This document shows positions 20,366 through 31,140 of a stretch of 64,000 nt of DNA, one piece after another. Each line of letters opens with the position of its first letter. Positions within the stretch are counted from its first letter, which is position 1. A program made the translations under genes and the position numbers. Below the pieces are notes generated by a model that searched no databases, was not told the DNA's origin, and saw nothing but the letters and a program-made list of their open reading frames with translations. Source of the stretch: Tipula vernalis. Lineage: Eukaryota > Arthropoda > Insecta > Diptera > Tipulidae. Location of the stretch: contig OY282559.1 of assembly GCA_958295665.1 (NCBI GenBank), forward strand, positions 247,500,764-247,564,763, written 5' to 3'.

Positions 20366-22309
20366 GTGTGTAAGAAATGAAATTAATAATATTTGTGAGA
20401 GTGCCATTATTTCATCAGAAAAGAACAATTTATCCCCCAATACTTTGCTTGACAACCGGATTGGGGAAATACCAAATTTTAATTTTAGCGAAGATGATAG
20501 TGATGGTGTCAGTGAAATTAATTTTTTGAATGAAAGTGATTGTGATAGCGACATTAGTGAAACAATTTTAATCGACAATATGGAATATGAACTTTCTAAG
20601 TGGAGTGTCACATACAATATCCCAAGAGAATGTTTAAATTCATTGCTAAAAATTTTGCAAAAATACCATCCAAGTTTACCAAGAGATAGTCGATCTTTAA
20701 AAAGACACCACGAAAAAATACAGATATTATACCAATGGGTAGTGGGTCTTATTTACATATTGGATTGGAAAAGCAAATATTGATGTTCCTCGAAAAATGT
20801 GAATACAATCATAGTGATTTGTTGGTTGATATTGGAGTTGATGGAATCCCACTAACTAAGAGCTCGAAAAGCCAATTATGGCCTATACTTGGTAACATAG
20901 TAACCCATGGTGAAGTATTTATTATAGGAATTTACCACGGGTATAAAAAGCCAAGCTGCGCTGATGAATTTTTGAAAGCTTTTGTAGTAGAACTTACCGG
21001 TCTGCTTCATAATAAAATTATTCACAATAATAGAATATTTAATGTGAAGATTAGGTCTTTTATATGCGATGCACCGGCCCGAGCCTTCCTGTTAGGTAAG
21101 ACAAATTATATTGTTTGTATTGAAATAAGTTTTAAAATTATTTTTTTTATTTGATTTAGGTGTTAAAAATCATTCCGGGTATTATGGTTGTACTAAATGT
21201 CTGACTAAAGGAGTTTATATGGAACATAAAGTCTGCTTTCCAGAAGCTGACGAGCAATTAAGGACCGATCAAGACTACAGAACAAAAAAATATCCCGAAC
21301 ACCACATAAAATTAAACAGTATTTTAGATACACTACCAATTGGTTGTGTTACACAATTCCCTATAGACTATATGCACTGCGTATGTCTAGGTGTTATGCG
21401 GCAACTTTTAAATCTGTTTATCAAGGACCGAAAAAAAAAATTCTCTTTAAAAAGAAATGCCATTGATGCCATTAACAAAAAATTAGAAATAATTCGAAAG
21501 TGCATTCCTGTGGAATTTAAAAGGAAACAAAGGACATTTCACGATATAGAAAATTGGAAAGCCACCGAGTACAGAACTTTTCTCTGCTACAGTGGAATGG
21601 TCGCTTTCCATAACATTTTAGAAAAGAAATATTATGAGCATTTTCTAACTTTAGTTTGCTCTATAAGAATTTTGGCACAACCTGATAATTGTGTTCAAAA
21701 CAATGAATGTGCTTCAGAAATGATCAGATCATTTTATGAGTTATTTAAAGAATTATTTGGAAATGAACATATTTCTTATAATGTTCATAATTTAATACAC
21801 TTATGTGATGATGTGAAAAAGTTTGGTCACTTAGACAATTACAGTGCATTCAAATTTGAAAACTACATGCAGCAGATTAAAAAATTAGTGCACAAACCAT
21901 CACAGCCTTTAGAACAAATATGTAATAGACTGAGTGAAAAAAGTCATATTAAAGAAAATATTATGGAATATAATTTTCGACCGATTTATTCTCTAAGCAC
22001 CTGCTACCCAAATAATTATTGTTTTGTAAATGAAAAAATTTTCAAAATCAGCGAAATGAATAATTTTGAATTAAGAGGAAACTTTATTCAAAACCTCAGG
22101 AATTTTTTCGAATATCCGGTATCATCCTCTAATTTAGGCATTTATTGTACTAACAACGAGGAGTATAGCACGGAAATGCACACAATATCTCTGCAAATGG
22201 TGTCCACCAAAATATTAAAATTGATATCCGACAATACTTTTGTATATATACCTACCTTGTATATATGCAACACTTATAATTTTTTTTTTTTTTTTTTTTT
22301 AAAGAAACC

Positions 22310-23472
22310 ATGTATTCTGAGGATTTATTCACGTGTTCCCCAGATGAAATACAGCAGTTACATTAAGACAGCGAAGAATTTGGATCAAATACTGACGATA
22401 ATTATCGAAACTTTTTAAAAATCAACAGTAACATAAAACCAGCGGCTTCTACGCCTGTCAATTCAAAAATAGTTGTTGGAAACAAAAAAGTAAAGTTGGT
22501 TTCTAAATCGTCTGTAAATTCACCAGCAAGCAAAGTTCCATATCCTTCAACGTCAAGCAACAAACCAAAATTTGAATATAAGAGTTCACATATTACAGAA
22601 TTACCGTCATATTCAGGAAGCATTCAATTAAATTCCGGCCATCAAACAAACAATCTTGTACCGCAAAACTCATCTATACGATCTAAAACCTCAGAAGAAA
22701 TATCAATAGATCCTTGTTCAATTTTAATAAATAATAGTAATTACAATGATGAATCGCAATTCCAGCCAACTACTGAATCCAATATTTTAATGTCAATTCC
22801 CGAATTCAGAAATATTGAGACACAGACGACAGAGCCCAATTCACAAGTCGATGTTGTACTTCATATAAAATCGATACTACGAGAAGTAAAATTACTTCGC
22901 CACGAAGTAAAAACAAATAAATGCAAATGCACTATGGCTCGTGATTTTGTCGATGAAGTTAAATTAAATATACCAGCTAAGACGGTCGAACAATTTCAAG
23001 AGTTGGAGAAACTAATTAAAGAAGACAGTTCCAAAGAAAAATTATTTGTAAGCTTATCAATACACGATTTTTACATTTTATTTCGATTATTATTGTATTT
23101 CATTTATATTTCTTTAGTTACACCACCTAAGAGCGGTTTCTGATCCAACCCATGAGAAGTATGTTCGCGCATGCTTAAAAAAAATTATTACCGATGAGGC
23201 AGCGTCCAGTTTTTCATGGAACGGTCAACATGAAAACATACCAGTAAAATCCTTTACCATTATTAACATACTAAAAGGTAATTAATTACTAGTAGTTATT
23301 TGGTGGTTACTCGTAGTATTTAAACAAATTAAATTAACTTAAGTTACAATTAATTTCAGAGGAAGCATTAAAAAAATTTTCTAATGTTCGGGCTTTTGAC
23401 GTGGAGCATTTGATTAAGAAATGGTTTCAATACGCCAAAGATCGACGGCGGCGACAACAACGGCAACAATAA
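22310..23472 (+). pseudogene. Second EnSpm-element gene, DUF4806-like C-terminus, in-frame stop
   Basis: The ATG at 22310 opens a frame with one early stop (TAA 22364-22366, codon 19) and then continues through a Ser/Asn-rich segment. Two GT-AG introns fit: 23048-23117 (70 bp) and 23278-23359 (82 bp). The spliced C-terminus reads VRACLKKIITDEAASSFSWN, then NGQHENIPVKSF, and ends in a basic tail RRRRQQRQQ at the TAA 23470-23472. This resembles the DUF4806 domain found in many uncharacterised insect proteins. Its place after the transposase and inside the same terminal repeats suggests an accessory, perhaps DNA-binding, protein of the transposon. The family assignment is from memory. Confidence 0.55.
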
Positions 23473-23617
23473 TGTGTTATATATATTATCTTTTTTTATA
23501 TTATTTATCTATTTTATTTTTATTTTCATATTATGTTATTTTATTTTAATATGTTGTTAAATTAGTGTAACTTTATTGAATTAGTTAAAAGTTTAATGAA
23601 TTAATTGAAATCTTTGT

Positions 23618-23757
23618 TTAATCGGCCATAGATCTTCTTGGAAATGGAATCTAATTACACTGACCTCCAATTCCAGAAACAGTTATTTTCAGGTTGCTTA
23701 CTACAAGGTTTGCTTTATAATAAATTACCATTTCAATGAATATTTATGGCCGATTAA
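23618..23757. mobile_element. TTAA-flanked MITE-like insertion
   Basis: TTAA at 23618-23621 and 23754-23757 flank a 132-bp segment whose ends are exact 9-bp inverted repeats, TCGGCCATA (23622-23630) and TATGGCCGA (23745-23753). It sits at the end of the left copy of a local duplication; the right copy, near 24030, reads TTTGTTAAGTAAT with no insert. A TTAA duplication is the piggyBac-type target signature, but these termini do not start with the usual CCC. Confidence 0.7.
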
Positions 23758-23818
23758 ATGAAAAAAAGTTAAAAATTTAAATGTGGTTTAGGCCACTATG
23801 GTTCTAAACCTCTCATAT

Positions 23819-23821
<3 letters not shown>

Positions 23822-23895
<74 letters not shown>
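23822..23895. repeat. TA microsatellite
   Basis: An uninterrupted run of about 36 TA units separates the two copies of the local duplication in the 3' part of the EnSpm element. The length in the source assembly may be unreliable. Confidence 0.95.
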
Positions 23896-24521
23896 TACCT
23901 ATTTTTATATTATTTATCTATATATTTTATTTTTATTTTCATATTATGTTATTTTATTTTAATATTTTATTGAATTAGTGAAACTTTAATGAATTAGTTA
24001 AAAGTTTAATGAATTAATTGAAATCTTTGTTAAGTAATAAATTTCAATGTTTTATTAAGAAGCACTAATTAAGAGTAACTGATCTTGTCACTTATGAATA
24101 TAGTTAAAATGAATGTGATAAAATTTAGTATAGTTATAGTTAATAATTAAATGGAATAAAATCAATAAATAAAGACATATAATTTTGCTAAAAATAAAAC
24201 AAAATACGTTGTTTTCATTAAAAATTTATTTAAAATTATTTGCGGAATAATAATCAAACCGTACGTAATGTTTATTTTAGAAGGCTCATAAATGTTACGC
24301 CCATGTGAGTTCAAAAATGTTACGTAAAATGTGTACACATTACGAATACTTTTTTATAAACCAACACATACATAAGTCTTCGCAAATTTGTTTCACTTCT
24401 CATGTGACAAAAGTATCATTTATGTAACATTTCTGCTCATTTTTAGCGTAACGTTTACGAACACTTTAGTAGCAGAGACTCTTCGTAAAATGAACGTTTG
24501 CGTTACGCGTGGCCGGCAGGG

Positions 24522-24690
24522 ATCCTCTAAATTTATGTCAAATTCTTTCGGGTTACTCGAAATAAAGTAACTTTTTTATCTCCTAAAGAATATGAAAATA
24601 TTTTTGTAGTTGTGTTAGTGTAAAAAGAGCAAAATAAAGTGAGGTTATGTTTTACTGTCAGTCAGATCAGTAAAACTTTTTTTATTTTGA
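24522..24690 (-). pseudogene. Probable 5' remainder of the LINE split by the EnSpm element
   Basis: If the EnSpm element and one AT are removed, the minus-strand LINE endonuclease frame continues from 13246 into this segment and stays open for about 17 codons (ending in text such as NPKEFDINLED before the junction). The right limit is a guess. The short length makes the coding evidence weak; support comes mainly from the target-site geometry. Confidence 0.4.
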
Positions 24691-24853
24691 TAACAAAAAG
24701 ATGGAACCAATTAATTTTAGCGCATTAATATTCAATAAACAACAAATGAAATATAAAAATGGAGTTTTATTTTTATTTCCAATTCACTTTGACATTTCAC
24801 ATTTCTATGTATTTGTAAAGAGTAAAGCAAATCTATGAAAAAATCTAGAGTAA

Positions 24854-25367
24854 AGTACTTTTCATACCAGGCGCCTCGCCTCGAAATATTTAGTTACCAC
24901 AAATGCGAAGCTGAGACCCTTTCATACAGGTGGCATTGGCTTTGAACATTCGGTTGCTATCAAATATTTTATTTAGGTCTATTTTACACGTGAATTATAG
25001 CAAGAACTGGGATATACTAAATTTGTAACGTACATATGAGCTAGATTTTTTGGTAAGTATGAAACAATTGTTCAAAAAATATGATTTGTAGGTTATGTTG
25101 ACAAAGCACTTCGCTTTGTACTACTTTAAAATCTCGTAGTCGAGTGTGGAACGCATTGCCTTGGCTTTTTAGATAACTTCATTGCAATATATTTTGTTTT
25201 TTTTTTAAATTAGCACTTAAAAATAAATTATTTTTCAACAAATTGAATTTATTACTATAAAATTAAACGGTATCAATCAAATAAAACTAATTTACATAGT
25301 TAAAAAACGAAATAAAAAATTTTTATTTACGAAGCTCAAAGCCGAGGTGCCTGGTATGAAAAGTACT
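24854..25367. mobile_element. MITE with ~24-bp inverted ends and TAA duplication
   Basis: The left end AGTACTTTTCATACCAGGCG and the right end are near-perfect inverted repeats over about 24 bp, with one mismatch visible. TAA flanks both sides (24851-24853 and 25368-25370). A 3-bp TWA target and this size fit a non-autonomous PIF/Harbinger element. The interior is AT-rich and non-coding. Confidence 0.75.
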
Positions 25368-25710
25368 TAAAGCAAAATGCTCTAGAGCAAAAAATAAAGG
25401 GCTTTATTTTCCCAGAAAGAATTTGTAATGTCAAATTGTTACCATTCGAGTAAAATTTTTTTCCCCTCAGGATGTTTTTTTTTTTTTTTGGGGTGGGAAA
25501 GGGGGCTAAGTAATTGGTCTACAAATAGTCCAAATGTCATCCTCACCTGCACGTGGTGCACCCTGCTAGATAACTAACGAGGCTCTGGCGACCGAGACAC
25601 GGCGGTATAACTGACTATCGAGAATTTAGTAAATGATCTTCTCAAACCAGACCCACTACCAACTCGTACTGGTCAGAGTGGTAGATGCTTTATGACCAGT
25701 AAAATAAACA

Positions 25711-27324
25711 ATGAGTACAACGGATTCAGGAAATTGTACCCCAGGTGGTAACCCAGCTAATCAGCTGGCAAATCCACCCTCTAACGAGGCTGGCTCAAAG
25801 GATTCTGGGGTGAGCCAATCATTGTTTAACAGCCCTGTTGGGCAACCCAACCCATTTAAACAACAATCTAGGGTGGGTAGATCACCACCACCAATAGCGA
25901 ACACCTTAGAAAGGGATAACGCAGAACTGCGCAATATGATTTACGAAATAGAAAATTTAACGTTAAATCTAAACAAAGACCTCAAAAACTTACAGCGAGA
26001 AAACAAGGAGTTAAAAGATGCTCTAAATGCAGTAATGTCTGAGAAAGAAACCACTAAGATAAACAACACCAATGATCATATAGAGGTTATGTATGAAACA
26101 GACGAGGAAGAACTCAATAGAGAAACGGGATGGATTCTGAACCGTAACAAAAAAAATAAGAAACGTAAGATGAATAAATCACCACAGATTTCACCCGATT
26201 CGAAACAATCAGTTGAGCAGCTTCCAACCGGAAGTAGGCACGTGCAACAGGAGGATAAAGCTCAGGTTCCGTCGGAACAGAAACGATCAAGTAATGAACT
26301 CCCAACCGGAAGTAAGAATGTACAACTAGAGAAAAAAATGCCACGGCCACCTCCAGTAATAATATCTAATTGCAATAATTATCAGAGTATTAGAAACATC
26401 ATGGACAACAATCATATAAAGTTTCAAGCTACAGCGTTAAATAGTGGTGATATCAAAATAAATGTCACAGACAGTGATAGCTATAGAAAGTTAACAGGAG
26501 CTCTTAATGAAGAAAAGACAGCGTGGTATTCCTACGAAGATAAGCAGACAAGGCAAACCAAAGTCATTGCTAGGAAGCTACACGCTTCATGCAAACCAGA
26601 AGAGATAAAAGAGTATCTTTTGGAGAAAAAATACAAAATTAAAGAAGTTACACAGCTGCTAAAAAGAGGTGACAAAACACCTCTTCCATTATATATGTTG
26701 TCTTTTGAAAGAACAAAAGACATTAAAAATATTTATGCAATCAGCGAAATACTCCATATGAAAGTGCAAATAGAAGCAGTTAAAAATTCTAAGCTGATCC
26801 CCCAGTGCAAAAAGTGCCAAGTCTACGGACACACGCAAAACTTTTGTAATAAAGAGCCCAGATGCGTGAAATGTGTAGGAAAACACCGTACGGCTGAATG
26901 TACGAAACTAAAAGACACCCCACCAAAATGTGTTAACTGTGGAGAGACACACCCAGCCAACTACAGAGGTTGCATTGTTATAAAAGAGCTGCAAAAAATT
27001 CGCAACAAAACAAGGGAAACTTCAATAATTACCAGGCCAGAAATTAACTCAGCCTCAACAAGAATACCTACAAATTTAAGGCCACACCAAACATTAATCC
27101 AGCCATCAAGAACTAATCCAAATGTAACATTTGCTGATGTACTATCTACTGGAAGTTCGAGAAGACAACATAGTTCTCTTTTATTAAATGATTCAAATAA
27201 TAACCAAACTAATAAAATACTACAAGATATTCTTGATAGACTTAGTTCACAAGAAGAAAAGCAAGAAAAAGCCCTTATATCAATCCTACAAAGGCTCACT
27301 CTACTCGAAAAACATGGCAAATAA
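25711..27324 (+). CDS. Jockey-type ORF1 (Gag-like, zinc knuckles), copy A
   Basis: The intact 537-codon ORF starts with an N-terminal low-complexity region (NQLANPPSNEAGSKDSGVSQ), followed by a coiled-coil stretch (near residues 70-115) and a nucleic-acid-binding C-terminal half. Three zinc knuckles are visible: CKKCQVYGHTQNFC, CVKCVGKHRTAEC and CVNCGETHPANYRGC (residues about 368-420). This is the normal layout of Jockey-clade ORF1 proteins, which package element RNA. The next ORF begins at ATG 27314, overlapping the ORF1 stop by 11 bases in another frame. Copy B encodes a clearly related protein with one stop. Confidence 0.92.
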   Translation: MSTTDSGNCTPGGNPANQLANPPSNEAGSKDSGVSQSLFNSPVGQPNPFKQQSRVGRSPPPIANTLERDNAELRNMIYEIENLTLNLNKDLKNLQRENKELKDALNAVMSEKETTKINNTNDHIEVMYETDEEELNRETGWILNRNKKNKKRKMNKSPQISPDSKQSVEQLPTGSRHVQQEDKAQVPSEQKRSSNELPTGSKNVQLEKKMPRPPPVIISNCNNYQSIRNIMDNNHIKFQATALNSGDIKINVTDSDSYRKLTGALNEEKTAWYSYEDKQTRQTKVIARKLHASCKPEEIKEYLLEKKYKIKEVTQLLKRGDKTPLPLYMLSFERTKDIKNIYAISEILHMKVQIEAVKNSKLIPQCKKCQVYGHTQNFCNKEPRCVKCVGKHRTAECTKLKDTPPKCVNCGETHPANYRGCIVIKELQKIRNKTRETSIITRPEINSASTRIPTNLRPHQTLIQPSRTNPNVTFADVLSTGSSRRQHSSLLLNDSNNNQTNKILQDILDRLSSQEEKQEKALISILQRLTLLEKHGK

Positions 27325-29805
27325 TTTAAAAATTCTTGCATGGAACTGCAATGGTATATTGCAACGACAAAATGAAATACAACTATTTCTTGATTTAGAA
27401 AAAATAGATATATGTTTATTATCTGAAACACACCTTTCTACTCAGTTCATCCTAATAATAATGCACGAGGGGGCAGTGCCGTGATTATAAAAAAAGATAT
27501 TAAATACCATCTGCAACAAAAACTTGAAAGTGATGAAATACAAGTAATTAGCGTTAGCATTAATACCCGCAACCACAAGTTAGTGGTATCCGCAATATAT
27601 TGCCCACCTAGATATAACATCAAAGAGAATGCTTATACTCAGTTCTTCAAGCAGCTCGGTGAAAAATTTGTAGTCGGGGGTGACTTCAACGCTAAACATA
27701 CTGACTGGGGATCAAGACTAACCACAACTAAAGGGAAAGAGCTTCATCAAGCAATAATTAAATACAACTGCAACTGGCACTCTACTGGAAAACCAACTTA
27801 TTGGCCCAGTGATCAAAATTAAATACCAGACCTAATTGACTTCTTTATAACAAGAAAAATCCCGGTTGATTATATACAAGTGCAGGAAGGATTGGACTCC
27901 ACATCTGACCACTCCTCTATTTTAATGATAATAAGTGATACAATAATTACTAATGATAAACAGCCACTGTTAACAAATAAATATACTGATTGGAAAAAGT
28001 TCAGGAATGAACTAAACAATAGCATCATTTTAAACACACAACTTTCATCAGAAGAAACATTAGAACAGGAGGTGGAGAAGCTCGTCAAGGACATACAGGT
28101 AGCGGCGTGGAAAAGTACTAACACAACAAACAAAAAAATAGCTGGCAAATGCTATCCAATGGAAATTAAATCACTAGTTATAGAGAAGAGAAGTACCCGT
28201 AGGGAGTGGCAACGTACACGAGACCCAACCGTCAAAAATAGATTAAATAATTTAACACAACGAATACGTAGAGAAATAAGGGAATTTAAAAATAAATCAA
28301 TAAATTCATACCTACAATCTCTCACCTATGATAAAGGTAGTGATTATTCATTGTGGAAAGCAACCAAATATTTGAAAAGGCCAGTTATGCATATACCACC
28401 AATAAGAACAAATAATGGTCACCTGGCTAAAAGCAAAGAAGAAAAAGCAGAAAAATTCGCGGATCATCTCGAGCGTACCTTACAGCCAAATTTAACAACA
28501 CTTAACCAACAGGATACATTGTTCGAAAACCAAATAACTATCCTGAGACAGGAAATTCCATTAACTGATGCTAAAGAAGTAAAACAAGTAATAAAGAATC
28601 ATGTAGTACTTAAAAAATCACCAGGATATGACCTGATAATTGGAGAGATTCTAAAACAACTACCTAGTAAAGCTATTAAAAAAATATCGGACATAATTAA
28701 TGCTTCCTTCAGACTCCGTTATGTCCCTCTATCTTGGAAATTTGCGGAAGTGATAATGATACCTAAGCCAGGTAAGCCACCAAGTGAACTGGCCTCGTAC
28801 AGGCCAATATCACTTCTTCCAACTATGTCAAAACTATTTGAGAGATTGTTATTAAAACGAATTAAACCAGAATTTGTAAAATCAGGAGCTGTTCCGTCCC
28901 ATCAGTTTGGATTTAGAGAGGAACACTCCACAATCGACCAAGTCCATAGAATAACAGATATAATAGAAAAATCCTTAGAGGAAAAAAAGATTTGTTCAGC
29001 CATATTTCTTGACATAGCGCAGGCATTTGACAAAGTCTGGCTAGATGGTTTAATATTTAAATTGGAGAAAACTCTGCCATTTGAGTATTGCGAACTGCTA
29101 AAGTCATACCTGAAAAGGAGATATTTTAGAGTTAAACAGGAAGGAGTTTACTCCAGTATTAAAGAAGCTAAAGCAGGAGTCCCGCAGGGGAGTGTCTTAG
29201 GGCCTTTCCTTTTCGTGCTGTTTACTAGCGACATACCGCAGACGAGCAATACAACTATCGCCACGTTTGCAGATGACACTGCAATTCTAGCTGTTAGTGA
29301 CACAATCGGTGAAATCACATTCAAACTACAAATAGAAGTTAATAATATACAAGATTGGCTAGCTAAGTGGAGAATTAAAGTGAATGAATCGAAGTCTACT
29401 CACATTAACTTCACTAATAGATCAATAGAACCACTACCTGTGACTCTCAATAATATCTCTGTACCACATGCCAATCAAGCAAAATACCTTGGTATGAACC
29501 TTGATGCAAAGTTAAAGTGGAAAGTACACGTGAAAAAGAAAGCAGAAGAGCTTCAGTTAAAATATAGAAAAATGTACTGGTTAATTGGAAGAAACTCTCA
29601 GTTATCCATTCATAATAAACTTATGCTTTATAAACAAGTACTCAAGCCGGTTTGGACATATGGTATTCAACTATGGGGATGCACCAAAATCAGCAATCAA
29701 CAGATAGTTCAACGATTTCAAAATAAAGTCCTCAGAGGAATTGTAAATGCCCCTTGGTACACTCGTAATAGTGACCTTCATAGAGATCTCGGAATAGACA
29801 CATGA
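27314..29805 (+). pseudogene. Jockey-type ORF2 (endonuclease and reverse transcriptase), copy A, broken
   Basis: The ORF2 start MANNLKILAWNCNGIL and the segment KIDICLLSETHLS are in frame with ATG 27314. A deletion near 27444 removes about 15 residues present in copy B and shifts the frame; coding continues from about 27445 in frame 1 (RGGSAVIIKK, VVGGDFNAKHTDWGSRL). One in-frame TAA lies at 27820-27822. Then the domain is complete: DSTSDHSSI, a long linker, KPGKPPSELASYRPISLLP, HQFGFREEHSTIDQ, FLDIAQAFDKVW, GVPQGSVLGPFLF and the catalytic TFADDTAIL. The C-terminal end is truncated. Function in life: target nicking and target-primed reverse transcription. This copy cannot make a full protein. 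Confidence 0.9.
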
Positions 29806-31140
29806 ATGCTTTCCTTACTGAAGCTACCTAAGCACCATTACAACAAGGAGAGCACAACCACTCGCGATATCACATAAATGTGACAGCATCATGTCCACCC
29901 CTGGCCGGGTCCCACTGTGCACTCTTTCACACATAACAAAACCGAAGGATAGGATAGGATAGTTAGAAGTGACAGAATCGGCCCGGTTACAGACACCTAG
30001 GTATAGCCGATAGTTAGTAAATTGTTAGTAATTATATAGTAAAATAGTTAGCACAGGACAACACAATTTCTAAACTACAGCTAATTTACTACTTCTTGAT
30101 CCTGGAGCGTTGATTCAAGCTAAAATTTAATTCTGAAACTCAGGATTAATTTAATCCCTTTAATAATGATTAATTCTGGAACTATGTTATATTCTGAAAA
30201 TTGGATTATTTATTATCTTATTAAGGAAGAGATCCCTTTAAATATTCTCTTAACTAAATTAATTAATATACATTAATGAACAAAACACAACATAATAAAA
30301 AGATTAGCACAAGACAGCACAATCTAACTACATTATTAGATGATCATGTCTCTGGAATCCAGGGTCGGATACTCAGGACTCCCTAAATTTACCTGCTAAA
30401 ATATTTAAGAAAAATATAAAATAACAACACTTATTTCCTTATTCATAGTCCTTTTATATTTAATTAATTAATTATTACGTACTGCAACAAGGATTAACAT
30501 AAACATTATAAACCATTTAAACATAAAATTTAACTTAAAACCAATCATCTATTTCCTACCGAATCAGAAAAAGAAAATACATAATTATAGATCCAATTAT
30601 TTTATAAAATTGATATAAAATGATTTAAATGATAATGTTACAGTACCACAACACCTAGACTTATCAATAATTCAATTAGGTACTATAAGTATATGAAGAA
30701 TCAACAAATAAAATTAATATAAAAATTAATATACAAATTTCCAGGCGACTCTGAAAACTAGATTTAATTAATAAAACACCGTAATATCAAATTTTATTAC
30801 TTAAATGAATAATTATTGTAACAGGATCTTCAGTATTCACGATCACACATCGTATACACTCATTTACACATACCAAAACCGATGAATAGAATATGATGAT
30901 AAGTTGGGACTCCTAAGCGATTAATATATAGCAAATTATTAGTACAATAAATGATAAACAGGTTAGTACAAGATAGCCATTTTAACTACATGATTAGATG
31001 CTCGTTTCTCTGTAAACCAATGCCAGAACTCAGGATTCTTTAAATCTAAATCAGGACATCAACAATTATTATTATAATTAATGTTTTAATTTACTAATCT
31101 TGTTGACATAATTAAGATAAACAAAAATCAAAATCTACGA
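29806..31140. repeat. Gene-free stretch with degenerate dispersed repeats
   Basis: A segment with GTTAGCACAGGACAACACAAT (near 30048), AGATTAGCACAAGACAGCACAA (near 30300) and GTTAGTACAAGATAGCC (near 30962) occurs three times, each followed by similar text with CTCAGGA. Flanking phrases such as AACAAAACCGA-GGATAG and ATACCAAAACCGATGAATAG also pair up. These look like old copies of one repeat. GGATAGGATAGGATAG at about 29953 is a short tandem. No coding sequence is supported. Confidence 0.5.

Larger units (their letters stand above)
13526..22259 (+). pseudogene. EnSpm/CACTA-like transposase gene, interrupted by BEL and frameshifted
   Basis: The ATG at 13526 is followed by nine complete codons to the GTGTG target site; the same frame resumes at 20371 after the BEL element. 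Motifs typical of EnSpm transposases follow: VDGIPLTKSSKSQLWPI, GIYHGYKKP, FICDAPARAFLLG, a 64-bp GT-AG intron (21096-21159), then KNHSGYYGCTKC and FPIDYMHCVCLGVMRQLL. One frame break sits in the A-run 20699-20703, where one more A would continue into KKTPRKNTDIIPMGSGSY. The C-terminal end is uncertain; the frame degenerates into a 20-base T-run at 22281-22300. Function: cleavage and strand transfer at the element ends. The BEL insertion and the frameshift imply this copy is inactive. Confidence 0.75.
13247..24521 (+). mobile_element. EnSpm/CACTA-like DNA transposon, full length, interrupted by a BEL element
   Basis: The ends are CCCTGCCGGC at 13247-13256 and its reverse complement at 24512-24521, flanked on both sides by AT (13245-13246 and 24522-24523), a plausible 2-bp target duplication. 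The motif GTTTACGAAC recurs near both ends. Removing the 6812-bp BEL insertion plus one 5-bp duplication leaves about 4.5 kb carrying two genes: an EnSpm-type transposase and a second ORF with a DUF4806-like tail. The ends do not begin with CACTA; I call the superfamily from the transposase, not from the termini. Confidence 0.75.
23473..24521. other. Non-coding 3' part of the EnSpm element
   Basis: After the second gene this stretch contains a direct duplication of about 125 bp (approximately 23495-23617 and 23908-24034), a TTAA-flanked MITE, a TA microsatellite and a subterminal inverted repeat (GCGTAACG 24446-24453 with CGTTACGC 24501-24508). No coding sequence is supported. A 60-codon ORF at 24388-24570 crosses the element end and is not called. 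Confidence 0.65.
25490..29805 (+). mobile_element. Jockey-type LINE, copy A
   Basis: The element starts near a G-rich stretch after a T-run at about 25475-25489 and shares its 5' leader with copy B at 44620 (common text CCTCACCTGCACGTGGT and TAACTAACGAGGCTCTGGCG). It contains ORF1 and a damaged ORF2. Similarity to copy B ends just after DLHRDLG near 29800; no poly(A) tail follows, so the 3' end appears lost or rearranged. Confidence 0.85.

Noticed and set aside
24388..24570. 60-codon ORF with a signal-peptide-like start
   Set aside because: It crosses the right end of the EnSpm element, so its two halves come from unrelated sequences.
26961..27431. 156-codon minus-strand ORF opposite Jockey ORF1
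   Set aside because: Antisense shadow of ORF1 and the start of ORF2; cysteine- and leucine-rich by chance.
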